DNA of 64,000 nucleotides from Paragonimus westermani (lineage: Eukaryota; Platyhelminthes; Trematoda; Plagiorchiida; Troglotrematidae), in contig QNGE01000271.1 in assembly GCA_008508345.1 (NCBI GenBank), forward strand, positions 233,212 through 297,211, written 5' to 3'. The notes beneath the pieces were generated by a model, which ran no database searches, was not told the origin of the DNA, and saw only the letters and a program-made list of their open reading frames with translations. The position numbers and the translations under genes were made by a program. Below, piece by piece: positions 21,916 to 35,374 of the stretch (position 1 is the stretch's first letter; the number at the start of each line of letters is the position of its first letter).

Positions 21916-24900
21916 AAACCATGCTGCAAAGACCGAAGTACAGCTGATGTACTCAGAAGTGTTTGCACTTCAGAACCCGTTCGAAACGTTCCAAACTGGA
22001 GTAGCTGAGGTTAGGTCTGTTTATCAAATTTCTCGTTGGTGTCACGGCTCGCTGTACTCATCGTACGCTGTTGCCCCCACAAGACTAACGTTCGAGTTAT
22101 GCGTGACATACCATGATGCATTTTAGCGGTAGTGTTACAAGTTTGTTGCACATCGCCTTTTCAAGAAACCAACAAAAGTACTTCAGTCTTTTCAAGTCTA
22201 ATCCATTATTTATATTTAAACCTAGAAGTTCATTGTGGTTAGTGGCCTACAACCTCGAAGTTTAAATAATTAGGTCATCGATGTATACTGTTTATATTTG
22301 GTCATACTAGCTTTTTATGTTTCCAGACACTGAGAACGTGTCGCAAAAAACCTTTCCAAATCAAATTCCACTCTAGTGTGTACTTCTTCAGGTTAAACAG
22401 TTTTCAACCGGTTTGCATGCAACAAGAAATGTTCTCTCTCTTCATTCAACCTATTTTGCTGAAGGGAGTTCACATCCTTGATCAACTGACATTAACTAAC
22501 ACTCCTAATTCGTACCTATGAATCCGTTAGCAGTGGAACTAAAACCAACCCATAAGGCTTCTAAATTAGCTTTCTGAGTGAGCAATTACAGTTAAGATAT
22601 TAGTGTATTTCACCTATGGATCCTTTAACTATTTCCGGCGATCTGGCACAATCTATTCAGTGACAAATAGTAGGTAATTCTGATAACATTGAGTCAAATG
22701 ATCGGATTAATACAGCTGTTTTCCAAGTCCGATAAACATGAAGAAAGATGATCGAAATGATCTGTGCTATTGTCGACAGTTATGACAGAAGTGTCTTCTC
22801 ACCTTGAATATGGATTATCGAGGGAGGAAAGCTTTCGAAATGCAGCAACCGGAAATCGGACTTCAGAAAATGGCTACCAATCAGCAGGAAATCAGCTCAT
22901 CCAAAAAATTAGGTAGACATGAGTGTGAGACGGTGTCCATCGATACCATAAATGCTAATTCTAGTAAAGATGCAATGATATTAGTAAACAGGGAGAATCG
23001 AGAGTACATTTCTTATGTCCAGTTATAGTGAAAATTAAATCACCATAATTATCCAGAAAAAGACAAAATAGAAGTGACTTTGGAACCGACTTTTCCCATT
23101 CAAAGCAAACATGATTCGACGATTTTGACACTAAATATAATGTGTCACCCGGACCAGCTAACAACAGTCTATGAACAAACGGTATCAAGAATTCTCAGCA
23201 ACCATTACTGAAGTAGATCCATCCATTAATGGAGTGTTTCTTGGGAGCACTACAATTTATTCCTGAAATAGCCTTGTCAACTGAACCTAACTATCTCCAA
23301 CATACATCCTTGGATGTAGGCAACTAGTTTGTCGTTCGAATCGAAAGGGAAAGCACAGCGCTAACCGTGATCTATGTTAGACACGATGTTTTCATTCGGG
23401 AATCACTTTAGGCCAACCGTGTACATACACACACACACACCAGGAGCCAAGTCGTTGCAGTAACAAACCACGCCACCAGTTTTCAGACGACAGTCGGGTT
23501 TCATAGTTTCGAAAGTAGTGATGTTACTTTTTAGGCAATACCAATAGTTAACTCTTGATAGATCAATGATAACACCTGAATATGCAGGTGATGAACTGAT
23601 GAACAATATCCATGCATTCATCAAGATGCATTGCGAACCTCCTTCATACTTGTTCTCAGTACATGAGTCCTCTTCAGAACCATTTTTTAGCTGACTCATA
23701 CTCAACTGGAATATCCTTTCTTCATATGAAGACGAGTGAACGGGTGAGCTCTACTTCACGACCGATACTTGGGTCTAGTGTTTCTCTTCTTAGTGGACCA
23801 ACCGAAAAGTTTAACGACACGAATGATGTTTAGTCAGTGACGGCAAAATAAGTTGAATACTTTTTGTTATTCAATAAACATGACTAGAAATAAAACCAAG
23901 CTTGTGAAGATAACAGAAGACGGTCGACAAGATAACTTATGTACACAGTGCATATAAGCTTGGTTTGACATCTACAACTGTTCGATTCTACAGACTGTAG
24001 TCACTTTGGCAGATGACTGATGGATAACAGATTTCTGAGATGTTTTTTTCAACACTTCTATCCTTCCATTCACAATACCCCCCAATTAGACGAGCCTCGA
24101 ATGTAATATGTGAACTTGTGAGAAAATAATTTGGGTATGCACTCGGACAACCGTACCATAACTATACCGTTCACACGACCTATGTGAATGAGATTGTCAA
24201 GCACAGTGGCTTGGACTGTAGTTCCCCTATTTGCATGAGTCACGTTTTACACTCGTTATTCGGCTGCAGTCTGACAGCACTTTTTGACAGGTGAACACGG
24301 TCGACATACGAGTGTACAACATAAAGAAATACAATCGTTGTGGAGATCTCTAAAGCAGTTAACTTTCTGTATCCGGCCGACAGAGATGGCAAGAAGACAG
24401 ATGAGGTGAGATGACAGTAGCTTTGTTTATTCACATCCGTCGCAACATAAGACGACCCCGGGATGTACGGACAACCTTGTGATCACCAGTACACCTCAAC
24501 ACTCCCGAACAACACAGGCACGATGAATTGGTTGGAACGAAAGAGGGTACACACTGAACAAATTTCAAGGGGTGACCTTCTGATGTTCACCTCAAGGAAC
24601 GAGACAACTCTTGGAATCGACTGATTATTACACGTGAACATCGTCCCAGGCCCACGATGGTAGCCAACCGAACCGCCCGGGATAAACTGGAGCGCAAGGG
24701 TTGATATCAGCGTTTCTTTCCTCTAAATGATCTACACTATCGCCGAGTTTTACACAAACGTGAAGCCATTTACCATGGAGATTTTCATCCAGTCAGTACT
24801 GACTGCAAGTATGCGGAGTGAGGCAGCTATTGTGGTGAATGCAATGAACATTAAACAGTTTATGTGCAACTGAACATTTCCATTTCGAATTAACCGCACA

Positions 24901-25064
24901 TGAATAGGGTAATTATGCTAAAAAGCGGTGAAGATCTAGCTGGCTAAGGCTAGTGTTCTATGTGATGTATGTGGATGCAAATTTCTCCACCAAAAGAACT
25001 AATTAATTCTGCACAACTATGTCAATGACTGGAAATTTAATTCCGGCTCATATGGCCTTGAGGC
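20997..25064. other. Unassigned interval, mostly non-coding
   Basis: Apart from the (AT)n tract at 21.85 kb and a (CA)n run at 23427-23441, I see only short open frames without recognisable motifs. The minus-strand frame at 23705-23403 (100 codons) runs into the CA repeat and has no clear acceptor, so I do not call it. Confidence 0.4.
21846..21908. repeat. (AT)n microsatellite
   Basis: About 60 bases of nearly pure AT, with one phase shift (TATT) in the middle at about 21880. Confidence 0.97.
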
Positions 25065-25215
25065 GGGCCAGTCGACTATTATTACAGTGACCTCACATTA
25101 GGTGTGACTGAATTGTCATATAACGCCAAACCGCATTCGTTTGCGAGTAATGCTCAGGTTGTCCGATCGATGGCCCAAGACTCAAGCTGAAATTTCATAG
25201 ATCAACAAATCCGTT
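25065..25215 (-). repeat. Fragment of the tRNA-derived SINE-like family
   Basis: The stretch ACCTCACATTAGGTGTGACT, followed by TTTGCGAGTAATGCTC, matches the centre of the inverted pairs at 27.3 and 42.1 kb (CTCACATCAGGCACGACC in the latter). It ends with TTTCATAGATC, which is also found beside the 42-kb pair. Only this central piece is recognisable. Confidence 0.4.
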
Positions 25216-27129
25216 AAAATAAGGGTAATTAACAGAGGATGAGGGTTACTACAAGTTGAAGGTCACTTTTCCGTACACTTCTAAGCCAGCCCCGTTTAAA
25301 AACTAATTAAAGTGTGTTCCATTGTCAAAACGAAGGCTGCCTATTTGAACCTCACCTTTAACAGTATAATCCCTTATTCGGTCGTGCCATGTTAATCAGG
25401 AGTGGTTTGCTAGTGAGTGATCGTGTTTGTTTACAGCTGTATATGTCGAGACTGAGGACCTTCTCAGATGCGTATAGCTGATTGAAAACGTACCAAATAC
25501 AGGCAGCTTTTCCGGGAATTTGAACGACTTATACCTCTTGATTTTATTAGTGGCCCACCTCTAGACACCTACAATGAGAACCGTCTTTTTAAATAAGATG
25601 GCAGGCTGACGTCGTTGTTTCCAAATTAGGATGTGGAAGGACGTTTTACATTATGGGGAATGCTTTGGAGTGATAACGTCCGCAGGATCTCCCGTAAAAT
25701 TCCCGGTCATTTGTGGTATCTTAGTCAGCTGCACAGATCAGAGAATGACCTAAATCATCTGTCAGTATTGTTGCCGTGTCCGCTTCGAACTTACAAACAT
25801 CGGTTTATCAGCATCCAGAAGACATTCGACACAGCTATGGTAATGAATGTACATACCTGCATTTGGATGTGTTGCATGGTGTGTGCTTATGCAGCAGCCA
25901 CTGATGAGGGGAGTGTATGTCGTTTTAAAGTTTGTTCAGATTCTGTGCAATTTATCGTGCTTTTGTACCTTCGACGGTGATCTGACAATTTATGGTAAGT
26001 CTACGATAAACAGAGTGCAGGATGAACCCTTGCAATAAAGTGCTTACCAGTCGATTCGGATCACTTCGCAATTAAACTATTTTGAGATGAAAGAATGTAA
26101 CTATGTCTCGGTTTTTAATAACAGGGCAGCTGTTAATATGTGACCTTACACAGAACTCAACCCCTTGTATGTTTCCAGTGAGATACTTTATCGGTTAAGA
26201 ATAGCTTGGACTGCCTAACTCCTGGCTGATTTTGGGGCATAATGTACGGTTAATTACATTTGGTGGAGGTTTACAGTGCCAAGGTTTAGGATGGGGGCAC
26301 AGAGAAGCAACCTTGTTCCACACCCCTCACTCAATTGCCGTGATTTGTAACGTCATCGTCAAGATGAGCTTCATTAGTACTGACTATTAACGCTCATGAA
26401 TGAAACGGGTCGTTGAAAAATAAGCCTCTTTCCGTGTTGTGTTGAGCAGACATGAAAGCAGTCAAGGATGAAGAAGGTATTCATTGGTACATCCGATTTG
26501 GTCAATAAAACTCACTGACCCAAAAATCTAGCAATAACGACTATACTGATAATAACAACAATGATGATAACGATTAGAATCCTCGTATTTTTTTTTTCAA
26601 AAAAAGGCGCTAGTTTCAATGGTGTGTTCTGACACCATTTGTGTTTTATTGTCACGTCAAACTTTTCATTAGTTTAATGGCACTGGCGACGTGGGTATTG
26701 TTCGCAATCTTTTTGGATGTCATGGTAGGATTTCACTCAATTTTCCATCCGAAAAGTTTCACAGTTTCGTTAAGTTTCTTGATTCCTGTAGGTATCGATA
26801 TCTTCTAAGCTAGCTACTCACTTAGTGGACACAATTTATATTTCTGTGAACAAATCAGCAGCCTCTGATATGTAAGAACAAAACAGTCAACCGTCTTCCA
26901 TTGGAATGACGGTATTCGAGCTTTTGATTGAATGTAAACATGTGATCATTGTAGCCGTGGCCAAGGAGCAAATTCTGTCTTCGACTACAAACTGTTCTTG
27001 TGTGGACTGTAATAAACGAAACACAACAGTTGCAAGTAGCTTTGCTATCGCAGCCGTCAGACCAGCCTCAACTTTCTTCAGTCAGTAGTCTACTTGTGAA
27101 TACTGGTGAGTAGTACTGAGGAAGTTTGA

Positions 27130-27290
27130 TTTTCATGCAAATTGAGCATCACCCACAATTGGTCGCAGCTGTCGCATTCCCATAGACTTTGCAGCCTGCT
27201 CCTTTGGAATAAAAGCACTAGAATTGAGTTTTGCTCTTGTTAGAGCTCGTCAGTAGTGAATATCCTTGCCACGGCCTGGGCTAGAACTTT
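27130..27290 (-). repeat. SINE-like repeat, minus-strand arm of an inverted pair
   Basis: It shares GAGCTCGTCAGTAGTG, AATATCCTTGCCACGGCC and a run through ATTGGTCGCAGCTGTCGCAT with the arm at 41.86-42.07 kb. Similarity is moderate, so this is an older pair than the one at 42 kb. Confidence 0.6.
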
Positions 27291-27359
27291 TCTCGAGACG
27301 ATCGAGCAATCAGAGCATTGCTCACAAGCGATTGTGGCTGAACGTTCACATATGACGGT

Positions 27360-27480
27360 TCTGTCGTGCTTAATGTGAGGCCAACGACGCAGTGGTCAAC
27401 ACGGTTGTCTTATGAAAAGCGTGACCATAGTTCTAGACCCGGGTGTGGCAAGGAGATCCGCTACTTGTTAGTGAAAAAGT
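27360..27480 (+). repeat. SINE-like repeat, plus-strand arm of an inverted pair
   Basis: It reads GTCGTGCTTAATGTGAGGCC, then CGACGCAGTGGTCAACACG (A-box-like, about 27384-27402), then AGTTCTAGACCCGGG (B-box-like, about 27429-27443) and GTGTGGCAAGGA. The A-B spacing is that of a tRNA. It faces the minus-strand arm at 27.13-27.29 kb head to head across about 70 bases. Confidence 0.6.
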
Positions 27481-29008
27481 GAATCTGCTCACTGTGGACC
27501 GCTTTTCATTTTCGGAGAAAGCGAAATGAAGCATACAATTTCTGGTTTGTTAGAAACGGATGATGTAATCCACAACCACAGATTTAGTCAAACGTGGAGA
27601 GTAGATCGCCGTAGATAACCATGGAGAGCCTACTCATGTAGAAACGATATTTTACGAAGAGGTTCCGATTTCACCACCCGGTGTTGGACTCGTGAAGTCG
27701 GAAAGATGGCCCGTTAGCCTCCAAAAGTTAAAGTAAGCCCTTCTTTGAAGCCGGATGATTGGATGCTGTCATGAAATTGATCAGCTGGTCACATCAGCTA
27801 TTTTATGAATGGCTAATCACACTGAACAGGTATGCGGTGAGTTTCAGAATCAACAGAAATCTGAATTATTGGTCATGCCCTTCTTTACGGTACGACCTCC
27901 ATTGAAGAAAAACAAAATTTCATCGACACGAACTCTTTAGTAAACAAGACAATGTTGCACGGTCCATTGTCGTTGGGCTATCACTTGTCCAAACGTTAAT
28001 CATAGTCCATGCCACGCGTACCTACGGTCTGCCAGAACTCACAAAGACACTGTTCTGATAAGATCAACTTTTTCGATAGTCAACTCAACCTAACAAAAGC
28101 CTGCTCAGTGGGTGGAAGAAAGTATCGAGCCACTACGCTCAAAACTTAGCTGTTACAACCTGAAGAACATATTGCAATGTGTGAATATGATCTCAAATAT
28201 CAATGTGGAACGTTAGGTAATGGCGTCTTTTGATTAACAGTCTTTGTCCACCAACCGTGAAACTAATGCATTAACCATATAACTTCTTAGAATCTACAAT
28301 GAGTGTGTCCCCCAGAAGATTTATGTAAACAACTTCTATACACGCCTAACATAAAGCCTCTGTTTGACAAAATATGTTACAGACAGTTTGACGGGATTAC
28401 AATGCGTAAACCACTATGATGTATATTGACGGAAATCTTCGTAGGTTATCTTGTGCAGCAGGCTGAAGCAACAACTTGATAGACAGAATGCTACCGACAG
28501 TAGTTAGATGAAGTTTCCATCATTCTCTACTTGCAAGCTCAAACGAATTAGTTGCATTACCAGTTGAGAACGAAGCATGGCCCACGGTTTGCTAAGACGG
28601 TTACCCTTCGTCGTAAAAACTCGTTGTTGTGCTTCCAGAAACAAATGGTTATCCGTTTGTCTCTCTCCTCCTAATTTTCTCCTAATCTCGAAAACGCTTA
28701 TGGTGCTTCCATCTTTCTACCATGTTCCCCCTCAATAGTTTTGGTCTCCAACCAAATTCAGAATTAATTCTTAACATTCTCTCCATCCTTCAATTAACTG
28801 TCCACCACCACTTAACCTCTTAACTTAGCTCACCCTATCTGCTTCATGTTTTGCTTTCTGAAAGGCTGTTCTTCAGTATTTTTCATTCCTCAACACTGTT
28901 ATCATGACTGCTCGCTATATATTGACCGCATTAATTTCGCTGCAGTAACAGATGAGTTGAGAACCAAACAATGTCCGAGCACAAGACGCCTCACTCTGAA
29001 CTATTGGT

Positions 29009-29051
<43 letters not shown>

Positions 29052-32000
29052 TGTTTTCCTGCCACAACGAGTAACCTTCATTGTTTCTCACTCTTTTTCT
29101 CAAACTTAGCTAGGCAGTTGGAGTACCGAAATCAGCAACCATAATTTGTACACAGCACAATAAGTCTAAAGTCCTCAAATAACCCCACTTGTGGCATCAT
29201 CAAGTTCTTCATGGTGTAAGCTGCGTACAAATCAAAATCGCATGCATTTTTCGATCATCCGACAAAATATGCAGCTGCCTCGTCACCTGTTTCTTATATT
29301 CGTTGGCAATGAATAGTGACAGACAGCGCAGATCACACACCCACAAAGACACAGCACACCTTTCCTCAATTTCTTTCTGACCATTCTGGTTCTTCTCTGT
29401 GAACCTTGACTTGTCAACACGAGTGGTTGCTCGGGTTGGCATTCCAACTCGACCGCCCAGTTTCGTTCGTAGTAGTCCCATGCACTTGCATCAAACACGC
29501 ATATGGCTACGGAAGAAAACCCACCACATGCAAATCCGTATGCAAAGATCCCTGACAGATGCACCAAAAGCATGTGGTCACAGGTTTGTAATGGACACAG
29601 ATCGCGTCCGACGATTGCCACCGAACGGCACTGGTTCTACTGCTTACAACACATGACTGTAGAAACAGACGTACGGCGTTCCTCATTCGGTCAGTTATCC
29701 ATCAGCAAATTTCGTACATGTGAGTGGACTGAATCGGGGATAAAATGTTTGGGATACATAACTGGGGTAATTGTGATCGGTGTGCTCAGTAGGTATCTGG
29801 ACTACGTACAGCGTATTGGAAGAAGGTAGCTGCTGTGCTCCTAGCTCCATCTCTACAACTCTTCTTTTAATAAAGAGATTGCAGGCCAGCTTGATTATCA
29901 TGTTGGTTGGCACCACAATGTCAGAATGTTAATAGAATGTTATCAACACCAATAGCTTGATCACATTGGTGACTGGCTCCTAACGTCACATCTCACCGAC
30001 AAAATCACAATCCTGACAGCATTCACAGCACTACAGTTTCACTGAACGATCGAAATCAACAGTGAAATACACCATGCTTGTGGTTGGGCGGATTGTCGAT
30101 TGTTCGGACCATATACTGTAACGCACAGTCAAAACCAGCAAGCGCGCATGAATTGAGTGTGAATTGTGTAACGAGACTTGCTGCTGTGTTGTTGGTGCCG
30201 TTTTGGTTTTCGTTTGTGTAAGTCATGTGTGTGGCTTATTACGCTTTGGGCTCATGTTTGTTTGTGTTTGTTCCTCTTATAGCACTGTTGGGAAGAACCC
30301 TGTACCCCGGCATCTCCATCCTGCTCCAAAGTTGATTCGCGAGTGTAACGGGCAGTCAGGGTAAAAGCGGCCGGCTTGCAAATTACAATACATTTGAAGG
30401 ATAATCACAAATTCACATCGATTTACAGTCAAGACTTATAGTAGTATTAAACCAAATTATAGCGCGCAGTATTGTGGAGATCAAACTGCATTGAAGGTGA
30501 CGACAGCAGCTATTTGAGCAGTATGTTCATCAACCACTGGAGACACCCGAACATCAGATGTATCACAGGAAACTGAATGGATATCAGGATCAAATATGAC
30601 AATAGCGTAGAAAGACTTGTATACAGCTAAAGCTGGAGAACGACAAACGCTGATATACGGCGTATTTTTAACCACGTTCGGTTTGGCTTTAAACACAGTG
30701 ATTCGGTGCACTAGTGTGCTTTATACCAACCGGGCACTCCAAGGAATATCATTTACAATCCGACTAAAATAAGGTTTGACTATAACGCTACTGGAGGACG
30801 CTGGAATACCCTACGTTATTTGCTGGACAATAACTACGGACTCAGTGGTAGAGCATAGCAACCACTAGGACTGTATTTCACAATAATTACAAGCCATCAG
30901 TTTAAGGAAACGTCCATCAAAACGGAAGTTTTACTCATAGTAAACGATGATGCCTGCCAGGAACTCGCTGCTAATTCAGGTGGATAAAGCAGATACCAGG
31001 GAGGGCGAAAGGTTTTAAGCATGTGAACAAAAACATCCAAATCAATGAACTAACTACCATATAGCAAACGCAACTGAGGCGTTCAGTCTTTCAGATACAA
31101 CGTTAGTCTGAAAATGCCAAAGGCTTGTTTTCTGTGTTTGACCTGCGGGTTAATTACAACAAAGTAAATATGGAAGTACTCATTACAGTTATTGGGAAAA
31201 TCAGTCAATAGAGAGATTAGGGATTGTGCGGTTGTTGTTAAATATGTCGTCACTGTTCCAAACTATGCGTTCAGGCTATAAAATACACACATGACTGACA
31301 GTATCTATCATCAGATTAGCCTGACACAGCGAAAGAATCAAAAGGACGTCTGCGCATAAAACTCACCAGAAAGCGCTTGCAGTGTAACTTTTTCGGTTCC
31401 ACTCACACATCACTTATCCCATGAAAAATCCAAGAGATAAATCCAGAAGGCGTGTATATGGTCCAAGTGACCAAAGGCGGTTAACCAGATGGCAGTGTTG
31501 TACAATATGCAACTTCGTTTGTGGTTAGTACAGCACAGCTGGTAAGCCCGGAATCTAAAGGGCAGATCTCAACGCCACGAAGATCAGGGACTAGAAGCGA
31601 CTATATATGACACGCTGTCAATGTGGATGTGGCTGCAATATTTCTAAGGCTATGAATACACAGCAACCGTGCGAAATAGTGTTTGAGTTTCTTTCCCATA
31701 TTTTCACATAAATGAAATCGATGTCCTGCAACAACCAGCCACCCGTGCTAAACATCATTTGTGACCACAAGAATGAGTTAGTTGTCATTGAGACCATTAT
31801 CGTTCGAAACCAGAAAGTGGAGTGGTTCCACTGGTATGAGCTGAGCTGTGGAGAACGATACTGAAAATGTGATGCAGAGATTGGTCCCGTACACAAGGAC
31901 ATTATTTTACTCTAAATGTGAGGAAGAAGACCAACAAAAACGTACAGCTGAACCAAAAACAAGCAAGACATCAATCATGAAATGTCGCAACAAAGCTGAA

Positions 32001-32299
32001 GAAAAGAATGGGTAAAAAGCCGTCACTTTATGACTTTCTGAAAACGAAAACATGTGATTTAAGAAAGGTCTGCGGTGATTGGTTGATACGAAAAAATAAA
32101 CAAAGCCGGTGTAACCCACCTGAACTTAACGTACTCGTCTTTTGTTCGTTGACGGTATATTACGAGTACGTTGATGCCCTATTAATCTTGGACTTTCAGC
32201 GCATTCACGACTGCATTCGTCACAGTTTTATATAGTCATTTCATCACAACCTATGACACCTGTGGTTCTTCTGGGTAATGCGCGCTTCATTTCAAGCCC
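27481..32299. other. Unassigned interval
   Basis: It holds an (AT)n tract at 29.0 kb and scattered open frames (up to 112 codons at 29621-29283, minus). None has a recognised motif together with convincing splice sites. It lies downstream of the inferred terminal exon at 33.7 kb, so it may be intergenic. Confidence 0.4.
29011..29049. repeat. (AT)n microsatellite
   Basis: About 39 bases of pure AT. Confidence 0.97.
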
Positions 32300-32304
32300 G
32301 TGAA

Positions 32305-32890
32305 ACTGTCACTCAGCGGACTTTCGGATGCCTGCCCAGATCGTATTCCGCCAGACACTCTGGTTCAAGGCTAAATCCTCCAAAGATCTAAAATTAGTAT
32401 AACAGCGCGAAAGGCCTACTTGGATAATATCTTGGTATCTCCGAACTTGATCACCAGAATATCGACTATCTGATGCTAACTGCCCGTACGATAGTTGCTT
32501 CAGAACCCGCTCGCCCCTCATCCTACAGAAGGGATCCAACCAAGGAAGCTGGCTGAATATCAACGTGCCTTCCAACTCGTCCATGTCCGTTCATCGCACT
32601 ACCTCGTTGTTCCGAACCATGTGCGATAACCGAATACTCAAGATGCGCCTTAGACATTGCATTTGAAAACGGCTCAGATAGCGTACGTTCCCCGGTACAA
32701 CGTCCAAATTTTATTGTCGTACAGCAGCGTAGACAGCACCACTGGGCGATTAACAAGTAGCTTGGTATTTATCTTCAGGCTGTGGTTCTTCCAGACAGCC
32801 CTTTCAGGATGCCATAAAGAAACGCTAGTCTTCGCCACCGAGAGAAAGAATGGTATTTATGGTGGCAGCTTGCGGTTACGTTATGATTAA
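32305..32890 (-). pseudogene. RTE-like non-LTR element, C-terminal relic (different family from A-C)
   Basis: Minus-strand frame: VPGNVRYLSRFQMQCLRRIL (about 32698-32640), HMVRNNEVVR and a stop. It then runs DELEGTLIFSQLPWLDPFCR (32584 on), MRGERVLKQLSYGQLASDSR, YQDIIQVGLSRCY and SLEDLALNQSVWRNTI to a stop at 32309. This order (RF..CLRxIL, xNxEVL, LRWxGHVxRM, LPKxLxYGEL, YKDxLKxxL, WExLAxDRxxWR) is the classic ORF2 tail of RTE-like elements. It carries one in-frame stop and further upstream decay, and only the tail is present. It lies just downstream of the inferred terminal exon of the large minus-strand gene. Confidence 0.8.
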
Positions 32891-32989
32891 CTAAGTGATA
32901 ATTGATACACGTTTCTTAAGCCTCTGAGTGACAAAATGCGTCGCTTGTTGAGTGCTCTCTTCCCGGACCCAAATCAAATTAGGCTCTCT

Positions 32990-33500
32990 CAACTGTTTGT
33001 GTGGAAGGTTTCAAACCCATGTGCATATGCGTGCCTTCTGGATGTGACGGACTCAGACTGCTTCACAGTTCGTGTTGGCATACCACCGATCCTGCGCTGT
33101 CACCGCTAAGGTGTCTCATCACCGCGCATACTCAAGTGGTCCTGACCACTGGTCAAGTCGATAAACGCAGGTGGTTAAGTGCATTTACCGACTGCCCTGT
33201 GACGCTGTCCAGACGCCACAATCCGGGGTCTACACCAATAGGCTTACCGAACGGCCACGGACCACCAACCGAGTCGGGTGGACGAATGGGCCAAACACTG
33301 CCGAAACCACAGCCTAATCAGATGGCCGTATGTAAGGTGGGGGGTGTAAGCCCACTTCCGGTGGAGTTGCTCGGTACCATCGCCCCAGTAATTTGGCTAC
33401 CACGGTCCACGATCAATAACACCTGGCTGTTCACATGTCTGTTACCGTTTCAGCGCTTGAAAGGCAATCCTGGTCTGGCATCCAGATTGTCCCGGTGAGT
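32990..33500. other. GC-rich block with a 165-codon open frame, unrecognised
   Basis: The plus strand is open from 33001 to 33498 and GC is clearly above the surroundings. The translation (TQVVLTTGQVDKRRWLSAF, GLPNGHGPPTESGGRMGQTL) shows no domain, and a high GC content by itself lengthens open frames. No splice or promoter evidence. Probably not a gene. Confidence 0.35.
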
Positions 33501-33733
33501 GCAAATGGACACACCATGGCAGAACCTTTATAGATAGTATTTTCACGATAGTTTGTTCACCAACCGATAAGACTGAATTTACGAACGAAACATAAATCAC
33601 TGGGAGACTGATCAAAACTCAACAATTTTTCCATAGAATCTGACGGACGTCATGATGTTTTTAGGTCTATCGAGCCATTTGTGGACTCTGGTGTGACGTA
33701 TCATAGCCGTGATGTGAAAACACTAAGTGTCGC

Positions 33734-33904
33734 TTAGCACCTCAGTTTTGTTACCTCGGAATTGAGCCGCGCCTTTCCACATTCTGTCAACATGTCTTGT
33801 TTGACCATTTTATTGATGTCGTGATGAAGGCGACTCATTGCTTCATCGAAATCGGCGTGGACAGCCCGTTCAAGGATGTTTTCCATGTTGAGGTGCTTTG
33901 TTTT
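33734..33904 (-). CDS. Candidate terminal exon of the large minus-strand gene
   Basis: The acceptor GCAGGTTTCCAG ends at 33905. 56 codons follow, then a TAA at 33736-33734. The peptide starts KTKHLNMENILERAV and continues HADFDEAMSRLHHDINKMVK and ARLNSEVTKLRC. It is charged and looks helical. It starts in phase 0, which matches the phase-0 donor of the candidate exon ending at 35146. I do not recognise the family. Confidence 0.45.
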   Translation of the reverse strand, partial: KTKHLNMENILERAVHADFDEAMSRLHHDINKMVKQDMLTECGKARLNSEVTKLRC

Positions 33905-35145
33905 CTGGAAACCTGCCTCACGTGAAAAACGATATATCCGTCTGGTTTGAGTTGACACAAACACATTCGCGTCGTACTGTTTTCGGTTGGGTTGTGAATC
34001 AGGATAACCTATTGGTACATGTGAGTACTGCTCGAACTGGGCGGGGCGAGGTAACGAGTGTAACGCACCCCTTATAAATATTGTTTGTTCGCAGACTGAC
34101 TTCTGTAGGACTGTACAGACTGCAAGTGTATCTACTTCTGATGGCGGTTTAGAATCGATAATTTCATTTCACCGAAGGCACCTCGAACTTATGGGCCATG
34201 CGTTGGTCAATGTGATGCGTGTGCACATGTGTCTGTCTGTCCGATTCTACTCACGTTGAATTATGTTGGATCACACCCTTCCCAATCAGAGAGCAGCGGC
34301 ACACAACTTGATCTGAACGAGTTTATCATGTTAGAACCATATAGCATTTTTTGAACGCAAGTGCGTGATGTGCTGCTAATCTGACAACTGAACAGCATGT
34401 TGAATTGGCTTTCATTTGGTGAAAATATGGAGGAGATAACTAGGTATTTTAGCACACGATCAGTTACCTGTCAACAGTTAGAAGCGTGATGAAAAATTTT
34501 GCTGCGAGTCGACCGCATACATCAGCGGATGACCTTCCAGTTAGTTCAAACACAGGATCTACAAGGAACGCCCACAACACACGGGAGGAACACAAAGTGG
34601 CCATAATCTCGATACGACCGAGGCTAGTGCGCTTTCTGTATAGTGACCCAAACTTAGTTCATGAACTTAATCAAAATGACTTCCAAATCATAACATAAGA
34701 AAACAATGTGAAAAGGACACTTTAGGACCCATTTTACTAGAAGCAGCTGGGAAAGAAATAAGGTCGTAATTTAACCTTTATGGGTTAATTCTTTCCAGAA
34801 AATCTGAAGTAAACTTGAAAAACCGTGCTGCAGCATACTTCTCCCGCTTCGATATGTTGTTAATTTAGAAAAGCTTTGCATAATGGTGAGAATCCTCCAA
34901 ACCACTTATAAACAGGATGTTAGTATTAAGTGAATATTTCAATTACGCTCACCGTTTGTCTATAACTCTATCTAGTGAACAAGCCGAAAGATCAGGTAGA
35001 TTGTACCGCCTGTTTCAGAACAACCGGTACATTGAATGACTGTCAGTGACTCAACTGTCGCAAAAGAAACAATCCAGCTTTGTTAATTTTATGCAGAGGC
35101 CCGTGCTCCATAGGAAACTGTAGTCTTCAATGAGGGGGTAAGTAC

Positions 35146-35261
35146 ATGACGTTTGAAAAGACCAGCTAGGCTCTGACAATAAGACACGCGATGGACGATC
35201 ATTGCTCGTCTGTGGCAACTTCTCAGTGACGTGCACGATTTGGTGTATCGGGACAGACATG
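35146..35261 (-). CDS. Candidate internal exon
   Basis: The acceptor AGTGTTTTCAG ends at 35262 and the donor GTACTTAC begins at 35145. The exon supplies two bases to complete a codon, then reads CLSRYTKSCTSLRSCHRRAM and HRVSYCQSLAGLFKRH, ending in phase 0. The entry phase agrees with the exon ending at 35375, and the exit phase agrees with the terminal exon at 33904. The intron to the previous exon is only about 113 bases. Confidence 0.4.
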
Positions 35262-35374
35262 CTGAAAACACTATTATTGCTGCTAATCACCCCAACTGAG
35301 AAGCGTAATCTTTCAGAAAGATCTTACTCAAGTAGCATTGATGGGATTCCTTTTTCGTGTAACATACGTTACAC

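Noticed and set aside
29283..29621. 112-codon minus-strand frame as a gene.
   Set aside because: It overlaps equally long frames on the other strand and lacks convincing splice sites.
33001..33498. 165-codon plus-strand frame as a gene.
   Set aside because: It lies in a GC-rich block where stops are rare, and its protein has no domain character.
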